Source of the DNA: Micromonospora foliorum
GTDB lineage: Bacteria > Actinomycetota > Actinomycetes > Mycobacteriales > Micromonosporaceae
DNA: 45,064 nucleotides
Direction: 5' to 3'
NCBI RefSeq assembly: GCF_022229015.1
Contig: NZ_JAKKFF010000350.1
Coordinates: 1 to 45,064 of the forward strand
Part shown: in pieces, positions 26,271 to 34,190 of the stretch
How positions within the stretch are numbered: the first letter of the stretch is position 1
Layout: every line of letters starts with the position of its first letter
Made by a program: the position numbers and the translations under genes
Notes under the pieces: model-generated
The model's input: the letters and a program-made list of their open reading frames with translations, nothing else
Databases searched by the model: none
What the model was told of the DNA's origin: nothing

Positions 26271-27512
26271 TCAGTCTTCATCGGAAACGATCGGTACGAC
26301 CCCACCGAAGAGAGCGTCAATTTCTTCCACCTGTTCTGCGGTTAAGCTAGGTGGGCCAACGAGCGGAACTAGCGAGATCGTGAACCCGACTTCATTCCTC
26401 GGAGCTTTCAGAAACATGATCCCGATGGTTAGTTTTCCTTCTTCATCCCCTACAGCCGGATGCCTACTATGTCGCAGGTGCACTAGCGCATTGAAAAGTG
26501 GAACACACTCCGAAGGATGCACTTCCGTAAGGCCAAATACGAATTGAATGCCGCTGGAATGCTCCTGGACAACGAGATAGTCAAGCTGAGAGGTTAGGCT
26601 TTCAAGCCGAGAGATGACCTGCGCCGCAACAGCATTGCGCATTGAAAATGACAGGCAGTCAAGCTTCGCCATGATCTCAAGACGAATTCGCTCATGTTCC
26701 GGCAGGAAGTTGCACTCCGAAATAGAGCGATACAAGTTTCGCCAGAATACTTCACACTCAGGCAGAGGACGCCCCATTTGGATCAGCGGCAGAGTTGGAT
26801 CAACGAGGGCAGGTTGAGCATCAACACGATTGCCAGGTCTCTGAATAGATCGGCCCCCTAGCATCACCTGCTGATTGAAGCGGACGAGTTCCTCACCTAG
26901 AGGCACCATCGGAAAAGCTGTTACGCCGTACACATATCTATGAACTCCGTAGACGGAGCACAGCTGCCCCAGCAAGAACTCCCACTCGTACCTCAATAGG
27001 AAGAGGGTAGGATTCTTTGCACCAGTCTGATCGAGTGTGACCTTCGGCGGATCAGGATGGTCAATTACTACAACATTGCAGACAATAAGGCCGTCGGCAT
27101 CAATATCGACCTCACGGCCAGCACGATTAGAGAATCGCCCTCCACCAGCCAAGCGAAAGGTCCTGAAGCTCCCATCCGCCTGCCCCATACCCTTTTTGGC
27201 ATGCTTCCGAATCCACCGTTCCTCCTTCGCCGGATCGCCCGAGGCCGAGGCGGGATCACGGGTCTTCACTTGCACACTCAACGCCAGCTTTCCGGCCACA
27301 ATTAGTCCATCAGTGACTTCTTTCGGTGCGCCCCCCTTCAGGACCTTACTCGGGTTGAAGACAAAATCAGGGACCGTGAAGTCTGACGCTGCCTCGCGAA
27401 CCCGCTCCTCAACCAAATCCGTGAAGACGCCTTCCCCTGATATCGCCGAAGGCACGTCCGCTGCTTGGATCATCACGCCTTCAGACGTTTGTATAAAGTA
27501 GACGCGGGTCAT
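26271..27512 (-). CDS. Putative PD-(D/E)XK-like nuclease, cargo gene
   Basis: A 413-aa protein I cannot assign to a named family. Residues 35-83 have the spacing of a PD-(D/E)XK nuclease core: E35 in a helix, D68 in TDGLIVAGK, and Q81-V-K83 in LSVQVKTRD; QxK replaces ExK in several restriction-type enzymes such as Mrr. The rest (about 100-413) has no recognised motif. The gene has visibly lower G+C than the core genes. It lies between int and attL. ATG 27512 follows TAATCT by four bases, which would fit a leaderless promoter; a GTG at 27602 that overlaps the int stop (GTGA) is the alternative start. A nucleic-acid cleaving defence role is inferred only. Confidence 0.6.
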   Translation of the reverse strand: MTRVYFIQTSEGVMIQAADVPSAISGEGVFTDLVEERVREAASDFTVPDFVFNPSKVLKGGAPKEVTDGLIVAGKLALSVQVKTRDPASASGDPAKEERWIRKHAKKGMGQADGSFRTFRLAGGGRFSNRAGREVDIDADGLIVCNVVVIDHPDPPKVTLDQTGAKNPTLFLLRYEWEFLLGQLCSVYGVHRYVYGVTAFPMVPLGEELVRFNQQVMLGGRSIQRPGNRVDAQPALVDPTLPLIQMGRPLPECEVFWRNLYRSISECNFLPEHERIRLEIMAKLDCLSFSMRNAVAAQVISRLESLTSQLDYLVVQEHSSGIQFVFGLTEVHPSECVPLFNALVHLRHSRHPAVGDEEGKLTIGIMFLKAPRNEVGFTISLVPLVGPPSLTAEQVEEIDALFGGVVPIVSDED

Positions 27513-27598
27513 AAGTAGATTATGCTCAATCAAGACGAGGGCACCAAGCCAGTATCCTCGCTCCGCACTAGACGCCGCAGGGGTGGCACTCTTCAGCG

Positions 27599-28840
27599 TC
27601 ACCGCGCATCAAGCCGTGTCCCCGTACGGTTCGCCGCCGTGGACCCACCCGGGGAGCTGAATAGATCGTCGATCGCGTTGCGGGTACGTTCCTCACTGGC
27701 CGGCATCAGGTGCGTGTACACCCGGAGCGTGAAGCCGGGGTCGGCGTGCCCGAGGTACGACGCGAGCGCCTTGATGCTCTCCCCCGCGTCGAGCAGCGAC
27801 GAGGCATAGAAGTGCCGTAGCGCGTGCATCCCGGTCGCCCGGGTCGGCGTGATGCCGGCCGCGAGCACGGCGGGTCGCCAACTCTTGTTGTCGAAAGTGC
27901 GCCGGTTGATCGCACCTCGCCGCGTAGTGGTGAACAGCAGCGGCACCGTGACCCGCTCGTCATCCGCCGGGTTCTCCCACGGCAGCGTGAGTGTCACCGG
28001 GTCGCAGTCCTTGATGTGCTGCCGCAGCACCTGGGCGACCGAGTCCGGCAGCGGCACCCGGCGGTCCCGGTCGTTCTTGGGCAGGCCGAAGACGAGCCGG
28101 GAGCGGACGAGTTTGACCTGACGCGAGACGTGCACCCATCCCGCGTCAAGGTCGATGTCATCGACACCGAGCCCCAGGATCTCGCCCTGTCGCAGCCCGC
28201 AACCGGCACCCAGGTCGACCATCGCGCGGTACCGCTGGGCAAGGCCACCGCGGATTGCCGAAACCTGGTCGTAGCGCCAGGGCACCACCCGACGCTGAAC
28301 CGGTCGCGGTGGCTTGACCGACTTTGCCGAACACGGGTTCTTGACGATCCGCTCGTCGTCGACAGCCGCGCCGAGGATGGTCCGTAGGTGGGCGAAGACC
28401 ACGGCCCGGGTCGCCGGGGCAAGCTTGCCGACCATCGCGGCGTCCCACTCCCGGATGTGGCCCGGCTTGATCTCGGCCAGCTTCCGCGAGCCGAAGAACG
28501 GCAGCAGGTGCTTGCGTACCCGATACTCCGTGCTCTCCCGAGTCGACTCGTCGAACGATCGTGTCCGGAGCCAGGTCTCGGCGTACTCGGCGAAGGTGAT
28601 CCGACCGGCCAACGGGTCGACGTAGGTGCCACGCAGCTTGTCTGACTCGGTGGAGACGAGGAAGGCGTCAGCCTCCCGCTTGGCCCGGTCCGGGAACGAC
28701 TTCTTGCGCTCCTTGCCGTCCGGCCCGATGTACCGCACCCGGTAGCGCAGGCCCTTGCCGAACAGTTCCGTCTTGACCCGCTCCGTTCGCCCTCCCGGGT
28801 GCCGCAGCGTCTTGTGCCAGCGGTCCTCTACGTGTCCCAT
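27599..28840 (-). CDS. int: Tyrosine-type site-specific integrase
   Basis: A 413-aa phage-type integrase. An N-terminal arm-binding domain (residues 1-70) precedes the SAM-like core-binding domain (FAEYAETWLRTRSF, about 83-165) and the catalytic domain. Catalytic residues: Arg217 in GCGLRQGEILGL, Lys255 in GLPKNDRDRRVPL, His339 and Arg342 in HALRH, His365 in LGH and Tyr375 in RVYTHL. All are present, so it should be active. Its ATG overlaps the stop of the excisionase gene by one base (TAATG). It should recombine the rnpB 3' end with the element copy. Confidence 0.96.
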   Translation of the reverse strand: MGHVEDRWHKTLRHPGGRTERVKTELFGKGLRYRVRYIGPDGKERKKSFPDRAKREADAFLVSTESDKLRGTYVDPLAGRITFAEYAETWLRTRSFDESTRESTEYRVRKHLLPFFGSRKLAEIKPGHIREWDAAMVGKLAPATRAVVFAHLRTILGAAVDDERIVKNPCSAKSVKPPRPVQRRVVPWRYDQVSAIRGGLAQRYRAMVDLGAGCGLRQGEILGLGVDDIDLDAGWVHVSRQVKLVRSRLVFGLPKNDRDRRVPLPDSVAQVLRQHIKDCDPVTLTLPWENPADDERVTVPLLFTTTRRGAINRRTFDNKSWRPAVLAAGITPTRATGMHALRHFYASSLLDAGESIKALASYLGHADPGFTLRVYTHLMPASEERTRNAIDDLFSSPGGSTAANRTGTRLDAR

Positions 28841-29022
28841 TAGGCCGCAGCCTGCTCACGTACCCATGACCGGACTCTCTCTGGCTCGTACCGCAGGTGC
28901 CGACCGACCCGAGCCGCCGGCGGACCGTACTTGACCTTCCGCCAGCGGTACAGCGTCTCGGTTGGTACCCGCAGGTACGCCGCCACGTCCTGAACCGTCC
29001 AGAGCCCATCGTTCGCCGCCAT
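28840..29022 (-). CDS. xis: Excisionase-like MerR/AlpA-type HTH protein
   Basis: A 60-aa winged-helix protein: MAANDGLWTVQDVAAYLRVP, then TLYRWRKVKYGPPAARVGRHLRY. This is the short HTH_17 excisionase type encoded next to AICE integrases. Its ATG shares a base with the repSA stop (TGATG), and its stop overlaps int (TAATG), so rep-xis-int are translationally coupled. It probably sets the direction of recombination by bending att DNA. Confidence 0.9.
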   Translation of the reverse strand: MAANDGLWTVQDVAAYLRVPTETLYRWRKVKYGPPAARVGRHLRYEPERVRSWVREQAAA

Positions 29023-30770
29023 CAAAGCTTCTCCCCCGTTGTGCCGTCGGTTCCCGTTCTCGTTTCGGCGTTGGGGAGCTGCGCGGCCCGGTCCTTCGCG
29101 GCGAGGAGTTCGGAGCGCCAGCGGGCACGTTCGCTGATCGACCGCAGCAGCCGGTGGGCAATGGCCGGCACGTCGGGGTCGTCGGGTCGGGCGAGTTCCC
29201 AGGCGTGCCGGACCGGTTCGACGGTCGCGCCCTGGTCGTCGACGTCGTCCAGGCCGACGCTCACGCCGAGCAGCGTCCGCACCCAGGCCCGTACGTCGTG
29301 CTTGTGGTCGGAGAGCGTTTTGCCGGACCAGTCGCGGGAGATGAGGATGCGCCGGCCGCCGATGCCGAGGGTGTCCCGCTGGTGGACCTTTCCCTTGCAC
29401 CGGCCGGGCCTGAGCTTCGCGTGTGACCCCTTCGGCTGGACGCCGTAGAGCAGCCAGTTCGCGCAGCGGTCGGTGCACGGGGTCAGTTGGAGTTCCTGCC
29501 ACAGCCGGTCCAGGTGCGCCCGCTGCCGACCGCTGGTGATCTTGTGGACGTCGCCGGTGTGCTTGGTGATGTATTTCGTGACGTACCGGATGGTCCGCTC
29601 GGCGTCCTCGGTGCCGGGCATGACCCCACGGGCGTCGACCTGGGAGCCGAAGCGCACCACGTGCACCGGTTCGGCGTCCCGGTCCTCGTCGATCGCGTCA
29701 AGGGCTTCCGTCCAGGTGGTCAGCGGCTCGCGGGTGTCCGGGTCGACCCATGTCGCCGCCTGCTCGTCCCAGACGGGGAGCCGGTCGAGGGTGTAGCGCT
29801 GGACGTCGACCGAAGGCCACCACACCTGGTGGTAGGTCGCCGCCGCAACCGTCCGCAGTACGTCGCGGGGAATGGTGCCCCGGATGGCGAAGTGCGCGTG
29901 TGGGGCGAGACGGCGTTGCGGCTCGACGCAGCCGGCGTACTGGACGTTCCAGCCCTCACACCGCCGAAGGTTCTGCCAGAACCGGTCCAGCAGCCGAGGG
30001 AAGTGCACCGCGTCCCAGGCTGCGCGGCGGTAGTCGTACCGGTCGGGGTTGACCGGGGTTCCGTCGGGGCGGACCGGGCCGTACGAGTCGAGGGTGAGGG
30101 TCAGCCACATCGACGGCCGGTAGGTCGAGCCGTCCGGCGCGGTGTAGGTCTTGCCGACCGTGCGGCGCTCGACCTTGCGGCGAGGCAGGTCCGGGGCATC
30201 CTGCCGCCGCCGGGTGGAGCGCTTGCGGCGCCAGCCGTTGTCCTCGTCGCCCTGGTCCTCGTCGCCGGTCGAGTGCGGCGGCGCGATCCGTCCCCGGAGC
30301 CCTTCCGCCGTGATCGCCTCTTCCACCTCCTGGATCGCCTCGTCGAGGTCGGTGACCTGGTCCCACTGGCTCGCCCGGGACGCCTCGTCACGGGAGAACT
30401 CCAGGTGCCCGCGCAGCAGGACAAGCGCCTTCTGTTCCTCGGTCGCCGGCTCCGGTGGCGGTAACGGCTCGTCGTCGCGGTGCCAGCCTTCCCGGATCTG
30501 CGCCTGCCGCAGCCGGCGGTTCTTCTTGGCGCACGGGGCGCACTTGTCCTCCCGGGTTGCCCCACAGGGCAGGTCGATGACCTCGGTCAGCCCGGTGTTC
30601 AGGTCCGTGCGACGCATGGCGAGCGGTCGGACGCAGACGCCGTACTCGGCCGCTATCTCCTTGAGCACGTCGACCGAGCGGGGTAGCGCCATGCGGGCCG
30701 CCCGCGACCCCGGCCGAGGGGCAACCGGGGTCGGGGCGGGTTCGAGGCCGGGCAGGGTCGGAGCGGTCAT
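29022..30770 (-). CDS. repSA: RepSA-type replication initiator
   Basis: A 582-aa rolling-circle initiator of the AICE RepSA family. Motif I is WLTLTLDSYG (about 222-231). Motif II is the metal-binding PHAHF with His291 and His293. Motif III is YVTKY with the probable nicking Tyr396. An N-terminal Cys cluster (C69, C77, C80 in the segment PCGATREDKCAPCA) may bind zinc. It nicks the double-strand origin and starts replication of the excised circle. ATG 30770 overlaps the upstream stop (ATGA). Confidence 0.93.
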   Translation of the reverse strand: MTAPTLPGLEPAPTPVAPRPGSRAARMALPRSVDVLKEIAAEYGVCVRPLAMRRTDLNTGLTEVIDLPCGATREDKCAPCAKKNRRLRQAQIREGWHRDDEPLPPPEPATEEQKALVLLRGHLEFSRDEASRASQWDQVTDLDEAIQEVEEAITAEGLRGRIAPPHSTGDEDQGDEDNGWRRKRSTRRRQDAPDLPRRKVERRTVGKTYTAPDGSTYRPSMWLTLTLDSYGPVRPDGTPVNPDRYDYRRAAWDAVHFPRLLDRFWQNLRRCEGWNVQYAGCVEPQRRLAPHAHFAIRGTIPRDVLRTVAAATYHQVWWPSVDVQRYTLDRLPVWDEQAATWVDPDTREPLTTWTEALDAIDEDRDAEPVHVVRFGSQVDARGVMPGTEDAERTIRYVTKYITKHTGDVHKITSGRQRAHLDRLWQELQLTPCTDRCANWLLYGVQPKGSHAKLRPGRCKGKVHQRDTLGIGGRRILISRDWSGKTLSDHKHDVRAWVRTLLGVSVGLDDVDDQGATVEPVRHAWELARPDDPDVPAIAHRLLRSISERARWRSELLAAKDRAAQLPNAETRTGTDGTTGEKL

Positions 30771-31318
30771 CGAATGATCCCGACGACGTGCGGCCGGTTG
30801 GACGGGACGACCGCGCGCGGAGGCACCACCGCCGGGACGCTGGACGGCATCGGCTCTGCCGAACGGACCGGGTCGATGTCCGTGGTGGGACGCTCGGGTT
30901 CGTCGTACTGGTACGCGGAGGGCTGGTCCGGCTCGTCGGCCGGCATGGGGACCGGCGCGTTGGACAAGACAACCTTGACCAGTGCAAGGAACGCCAGCGA
31001 CGGCACCGCCGCCACGATCCAGCCCCACACCGACGCTTGGGCTTCCGCGACCTGGGCCGCGAGGGACAGCAGCGCGAACGCCACCAGGAGCGAGCCGACC
31101 AGGCCGACCGGGCGACCGGCACGCCGCCGGGCACGGATCTCCAACCCGAGGTAGATCGCCATCAGCTCGACCGCTACCGCGTTGGCCCAGCCGATCCAGT
31201 CGGGCTGGCCGTGGGCAACGGACAGGTCGTGAACGTGGGTGAAGGCGGCGGCACCGGCCATGGTGCCGATGGCGAGCAGGATCACCAGGCGTACCGCCGA
31301 TTCGGTGCTCTTGCTCAT
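30767..31318 (-). CDS. DUF2637 Spd-like membrane protein
   Basis: A 183-aa protein with four hydrophobic helices (LVILLAIGTMAGAAAF, WIGWANAVAVELMAIYLG, VGLVGSLLVAFALLSLAAQ, VWGWIVAAVPSLAFLALV) and a Pro-rich cytoplasmic tail. This is the DUF2637 family, found in AICEs and actinomycete plasmids next to traB and often linked to spread within the recipient mycelium (Spd function). The ATG at 31318 overlaps the preceding stop (ATGA) and its own stop overlaps repSA. Confidence 0.88.
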   Translation of the reverse strand: MSKSTESAVRLVILLAIGTMAGAAAFTHVHDLSVAHGQPDWIGWANAVAVELMAIYLGLEIRARRRAGRPVGLVGSLLVAFALLSLAAQVAEAQASVWGWIVAAVPSLAFLALVKVVLSNAPVPMPADEPDQPSAYQYDEPERPTTDIDPVRSAEPMPSSVPAVVPPRAVVPSNRPHVVGIIR

Positions 31319-31506
31319 CGCCACTCCTCCAGCGGCTTCTCGCGGATGGTCAGGTCGATACGGATGCGCCGGCCGTTCATGTCGGCGCGGCGGTTGACCA
31401 TGTGCGCCACGCCGTGTAGGGCGGCAGCGGTCTGGTCGGAGGGGCCGACGAGCCGGATGCGCAGCGGACGCCGGAGCCGGTCGATGAGGCGGGTGAAGGG
31501 GTTCAC
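31315..31506 (-). CDS. Small basic element protein
   Basis: 63 aa starting at GTG 31506 (NPFTRLIDRLRRPLRIRLVG) with a strong GGAGGT ribosome site. The C-terminal half reads HMVNRRADMNGRRIRIDLTI. No family is recognised with certainty; it occupies the place of small Spd proteins in transfer operons. It overlaps the DUF2637 gene by four bases. Confidence 0.7.
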   Translation of the reverse strand: MNPFTRLIDRLRRPLRIRLVGPSDQTAAALHGVAHMVNRRADMNGRRIRIDLTIREKPLEEWR

Positions 31507-31511
31507 GGCGG

Positions 31512-31766
31512 TTACCTCCGGGCCGGTCGAATGTCGGTGCGGATGTAGTCGGGTGGGGTGCCGAGCGCGGCGACCGCTTCGGAGAGGCAGCGCCACAACG
31601 CCCACGCCTCGTCGGGGGTCAGGGACATCCGTCGCCGGCCGGCACCAACCGCCAGATAGACGGGGTACGGGTCGGGCCGGTCCGGGTCGACGCGGACGGA
31701 AACGGCGGTGACCGGTTCGGGGGTACGCAGCCGGTAGAAGCGCCGGCCATTCGTCGTGGCGGTCAT
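31512..31766 (-). CDS. Small element protein
   Basis: 84 aa: MTATTNGRRFYRLRTPEPVT, then AVSVRVDPDRPDPYPVYLAV and a helix with SLTPDEAWALWRCLSEAVAAL. Such proteins are frequent between traB and repSA in Micromonospora and Streptomyces elements; role unknown. The ATG overlaps the traB stop (ATGA), and the next gene starts five bases after its stop. Confidence 0.75.
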   Translation of the reverse strand: MTATTNGRRFYRLRTPEPVTAVSVRVDPDRPDPYPVYLAVGAGRRRMSLTPDEAWALWRCLSEAVAALGTPPDYIRTDIRPARR

Positions 31767-33385
31767 CGGCCGTCACCGCCGGTGTCCCGGTCGAGCAGGT
31801 TGCGCAGGGATTCGGGGAGCAGCGGCCCGGACGGCTTACGGGGCAGCGGAAGCCGGGCCGGTTCGGTGGCGGTTTCCCGGCCAACCTGGGCGAGGATGTC
31901 CGCCGCGTCGGCCGGAGCCGGGTACTGCCGCGCCATCTCGTGGATGTCGTCGTCGCTGACGTACGAGAACCGGACCCGCATCGGGTCGGGAGCGCCGTCG
32001 AGGATCACGTACCCGACGCCCTTCGCCCACCGGGGCATCTGGTCCGCGAGCGCGCCCCGCTTGCGGGCGCCGTCGCCAAGAACCATGTCGACCTGTGACG
32101 CCTCGGTCAGGCCCAGCGCGATCCGGGTCGGGAACAGGTCCCGGAACGGCAGTACGTCCTTGCGCGGGTCCTGCAACGCGGCCACCACCAGGACGCCGAC
32201 GCCCGCCCCCTGGGACAGCAGCAGCCCCAGCGACGACGCGATGCGCTTGCGCAGCTCGACGTCTTGCAGGTACGCGGTCAGCGCGGCCATCTCGTCGATG
32301 ACGACCACGACCAGGGGGTCAGCCTCGGTCGGGGTGTGGACGCGAACCCGGCCGGCGAGCCGGTTCTGCCGCTCCCGCAGCACCTCCACCGCTTCGTCGA
32401 GCAGATCTGCCATGGCCTCGAACGACTTGCCGGCGAACCGGGCGAACATGGGACGGCCGAGCGCGAACTCCATCCCACCCTTGGGGTCGATCACCCACAG
32501 CCGGACGAGGCCAGAGGTGATCCCACCACCGAGCACCCGGACCAGCGACCACAGCACCGAGCCCTTACCGGACCGGGTCGCGCCGCCGACCAGGACATGC
32601 GTGGAGAGCAGGTGCAACGACCAGGTACGCAGGTCTTCCCGCCGTGCCAGCGGTAGCGCGGTGAAGTCCGGCACCGCCGGGACAGCAAACGGCGGGACCA
32701 CTGTCCGCAGCGCATCGGTACGGACCAGCGCCAGGTAGACCAGCGTCGGCCGGTCCCGAAACCGCACCCGGTCGACGAGCCGCAACAGCCACGCAGCCCG
32801 GCCGGTCCGGGTCGGAGGGTCGCCCGGACGCTCGGAGTAGATCCGCGCGTGCCGCCGCCCGAACGCATACGCCAGGTTGGCGCTGACCGCCTGGAACTGC
32901 TCCGGCGTCTGCCCCCGAACCATGCGGACGGTCAGCACGTCGAGCGCCTGATCCGAACGCACCCGCAGCAGCTCGGGCAGGACCGGACGATGGTCGTACA
33001 TCTCGGATAGCCCACAGAGAGTCACGGCTTCCCGCCACGCACGCCGGTAGACGAACACCCGCCGCCAGGAGCCGAGCAGCGGACCCGCCAGCCAGGTCCA
33101 CCAGGACGACTCGTCACGCCAACGCCACACCGACGAAGCCGTGGCCGCCAGCACGAGCGGCACTACCAGGCCGGGCCAGTCGAACTCGACGTAGAGCCAG
33201 AGCGCCAGCACCGTCGAAGCCGTGGCCACCGGGTGCCGCAGGCACCACCAGAGCACCCGCCCGGACCACCTCAGCAGCAGGCCGAGCAGCACCATCCAGA
33301 ACGGCAGCTTGAGCTTCTTCGGCCGGATCACCAGCAGATCCCCGGCCGAGGTCATCAACACCTCACCCCGAGGCCGCCCGATCAT
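31763..33385 (-). CDS. traB: FtsK/SpoIIIE-like DNA translocase TraB (TraSA)
   Basis: A 540-aa ATP-driven double-stranded DNA transfer protein. Two N-terminal membrane helix regions (about 29-48 and 52-82) precede the motor. Walker A is GGATRSGKGS (267-276) and Walker B is LVVVVIDEMAAL (358-369). A later arginine-rich finger region and the C-terminal segment QYPAPADAADILAQVGRE would carry the DNA-recognition part. It moves the element as double-stranded DNA between hyphae as a hexamer at the membrane. The start ATG 33385 is chosen because it overlaps the stop of a short upstream reading frame (ATGA); ATG 33355, with GGGGTGAGG before it, is the alternative. Confidence 0.94.
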   Translation of the reverse strand: MIGRPRGEVLMTSAGDLLVIRPKKLKLPFWMVLLGLLLRWSGRVLWWCLRHPVATASTVLALWLYVEFDWPGLVVPLVLAATASSVWRWRDESSWWTWLAGPLLGSWRRVFVYRRAWREAVTLCGLSEMYDHRPVLPELLRVRSDQALDVLTVRMVRGQTPEQFQAVSANLAYAFGRRHARIYSERPGDPPTRTGRAAWLLRLVDRVRFRDRPTLVYLALVRTDALRTVVPPFAVPAVPDFTALPLARREDLRTWSLHLLSTHVLVGGATRSGKGSVLWSLVRVLGGGITSGLVRLWVIDPKGGMEFALGRPMFARFAGKSFEAMADLLDEAVEVLRERQNRLAGRVRVHTPTEADPLVVVVIDEMAALTAYLQDVELRKRIASSLGLLLSQGAGVGVLVVAALQDPRKDVLPFRDLFPTRIALGLTEASQVDMVLGDGARKRGALADQMPRWAKGVGYVILDGAPDPMRVRFSYVSDDDIHEMARQYPAPADAADILAQVGRETATEPARLPLPRKPSGPLLPESLRNLLDRDTGGDGR

Positions 33386-33471
33386 TTGGCACCACCGGCC
33401 AGGTTGAACCGGGCCTGACACACACCACACCGGGGCCAGCCACGGCCAGCCCGACGCCTACCCTTGGACAC
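33382..33471 (-). CDS. 29-residue CXXC microprotein upstream of traB
   Basis: GTG at 33471 opens a frame VSKGRRRAGRGWPRC followed by GVCQARFNLAGGAK. It is strongly basic with one CGVC pair that resembles half of a zinc knuckle. A GAGAGG site sits seven bases before the start. The stop overlaps the traB ATG (ATGA), the same junction style as the rest of the operon. This makes real translation likely. The function could be to couple traB translation or to bind nucleic acid. Confidence 0.6.
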   Translation of the reverse strand: MSKGRRRAGRGWPRCGVCQARFNLAGGAK

Positions 33472-33511
33472 GTCTGCACCTCTCTCGACAGAGCAGGGGG
33501 AAGAGACACCG

Positions 33512-33551
33512 GGGCGGGGCTGCCGTCCGCCAAGACCTGACAGCCCCGCCC
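33512..33551. terminator. Hairpin between pra and traB
   Basis: GGGCGGGGCTG at 33512-33522 pairs with CAGCCCCGCCC at 33541-33551, 18-base loop. It lies 13 bp after the pra-like stop and before the microprotein, so it may be a terminator or attenuator that lowers traB expression relative to pra. Confidence 0.55.
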
Positions 33552-33564
33552 TGACCAGAACCGG

Positions 33565-33960
33565 CTACGCCGACGCCTTCTGGTTGACGCCCGCCGGGGC
33601 ACGCAGCCCGGTCGCCCGCAGCGAGTACGCCATCCGACCGTTGTTCGCCACGTACGGCGTGACGGTCATCCCGTCGAACTCGACCGCCTCGAACAGGCCA
33701 CCCGTGGGCGGCACCGGCTGGTAATCGGCCGAGATCTTTACCGTCGTCTCACGGGACCGCTTGCCAAGCTCAGGGTCGAGATCCATCACCCGGACCTGCC
33801 ACACCCGCTGGCCGGTCACCTTGTCCTTGGCCGGCGACCGTCGGCCGGTCTTCTCGTCGTAGTCCTCGACCTCACCCAGGGACTCGGGCACCAGCGCGCA
33901 CCCAGCCGGGAACACGTCCTCGAACCGCACAGCGAACCGCGTTCCGCCTCGCAGAGCCAT
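33565..33960 (-). CDS. pra: Pra-like activator of replication, integration and excision
   Basis: A 131-aa protein. It starts MALRGGTRFAVRFEDVFPAG and contains RVWQVRVMDLDPE, ISADYQPVPP and VEFDGMTVTPYVANNG, the typical sequence of the family annotated as plasmid replication, integration and excision activator after Pra of pSAM2. It is the first gene of the transfer/replication operon. Two palindromic sites lie between 33982 and 34031, just upstream of its ATG, so it is a likely target of the element's GntR repressor. Confidence 0.85.
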   Translation of the reverse strand: MALRGGTRFAVRFEDVFPAGCALVPESLGEVEDYDEKTGRRSPAKDKVTGQRVWQVRVMDLDPELGKRSRETTVKISADYQPVPPTGGLFEAVEFDGMTVTPYVANNGRMAYSLRATGLRAPAGVNQKASA

Positions 33961-33981
33961 GGCTCAACCTCCAACTTGTTA

Positions 33982-34031
33982 ACTTGTCTGCCAAGTTGCG
34001 ATTCAAGGTAGACGGCACTTGGCAGACAAGT
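33982..34031. promoter_or_regulatory. Two ACTTG-N5-CAAGT operators before the transfer operon
   Basis: ACTTGTCTGCCAAGT (33982-33996) and ACTTGGCAGACAAGT (34017-34031) are themselves dyads and are also perfect reverse complements of each other. Centres are 35 bp apart. The same ACTTG/CAAGT half-sites occur before the short GntR gene at 38456-38471. They lie 20-70 bp before the pra-like start, where repressor binding would block the operon promoter. Confidence 0.82.
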
Positions 34032-34190
34032 CAACAACTTTGCTTAGGGCGGTGGAGAGGGGCCACTTCGGAGCGCCTGACACCCGGCGTCGCATCGACG
34101 TGAAGGCGACAAAGTCTTGGTAGGCCACAGTGGACCGAGCGATACTGCCTGGCTCATCACGGTTGGCAACGCAGAGAGTACGGAGAGCCC

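Noticed and set aside
31763..33430. A longer traB beginning at 33430
   Set aside because: The ATG at 33385 overlaps the stop of the microprotein in the operon's usual style, and the added residues look unlike the family.
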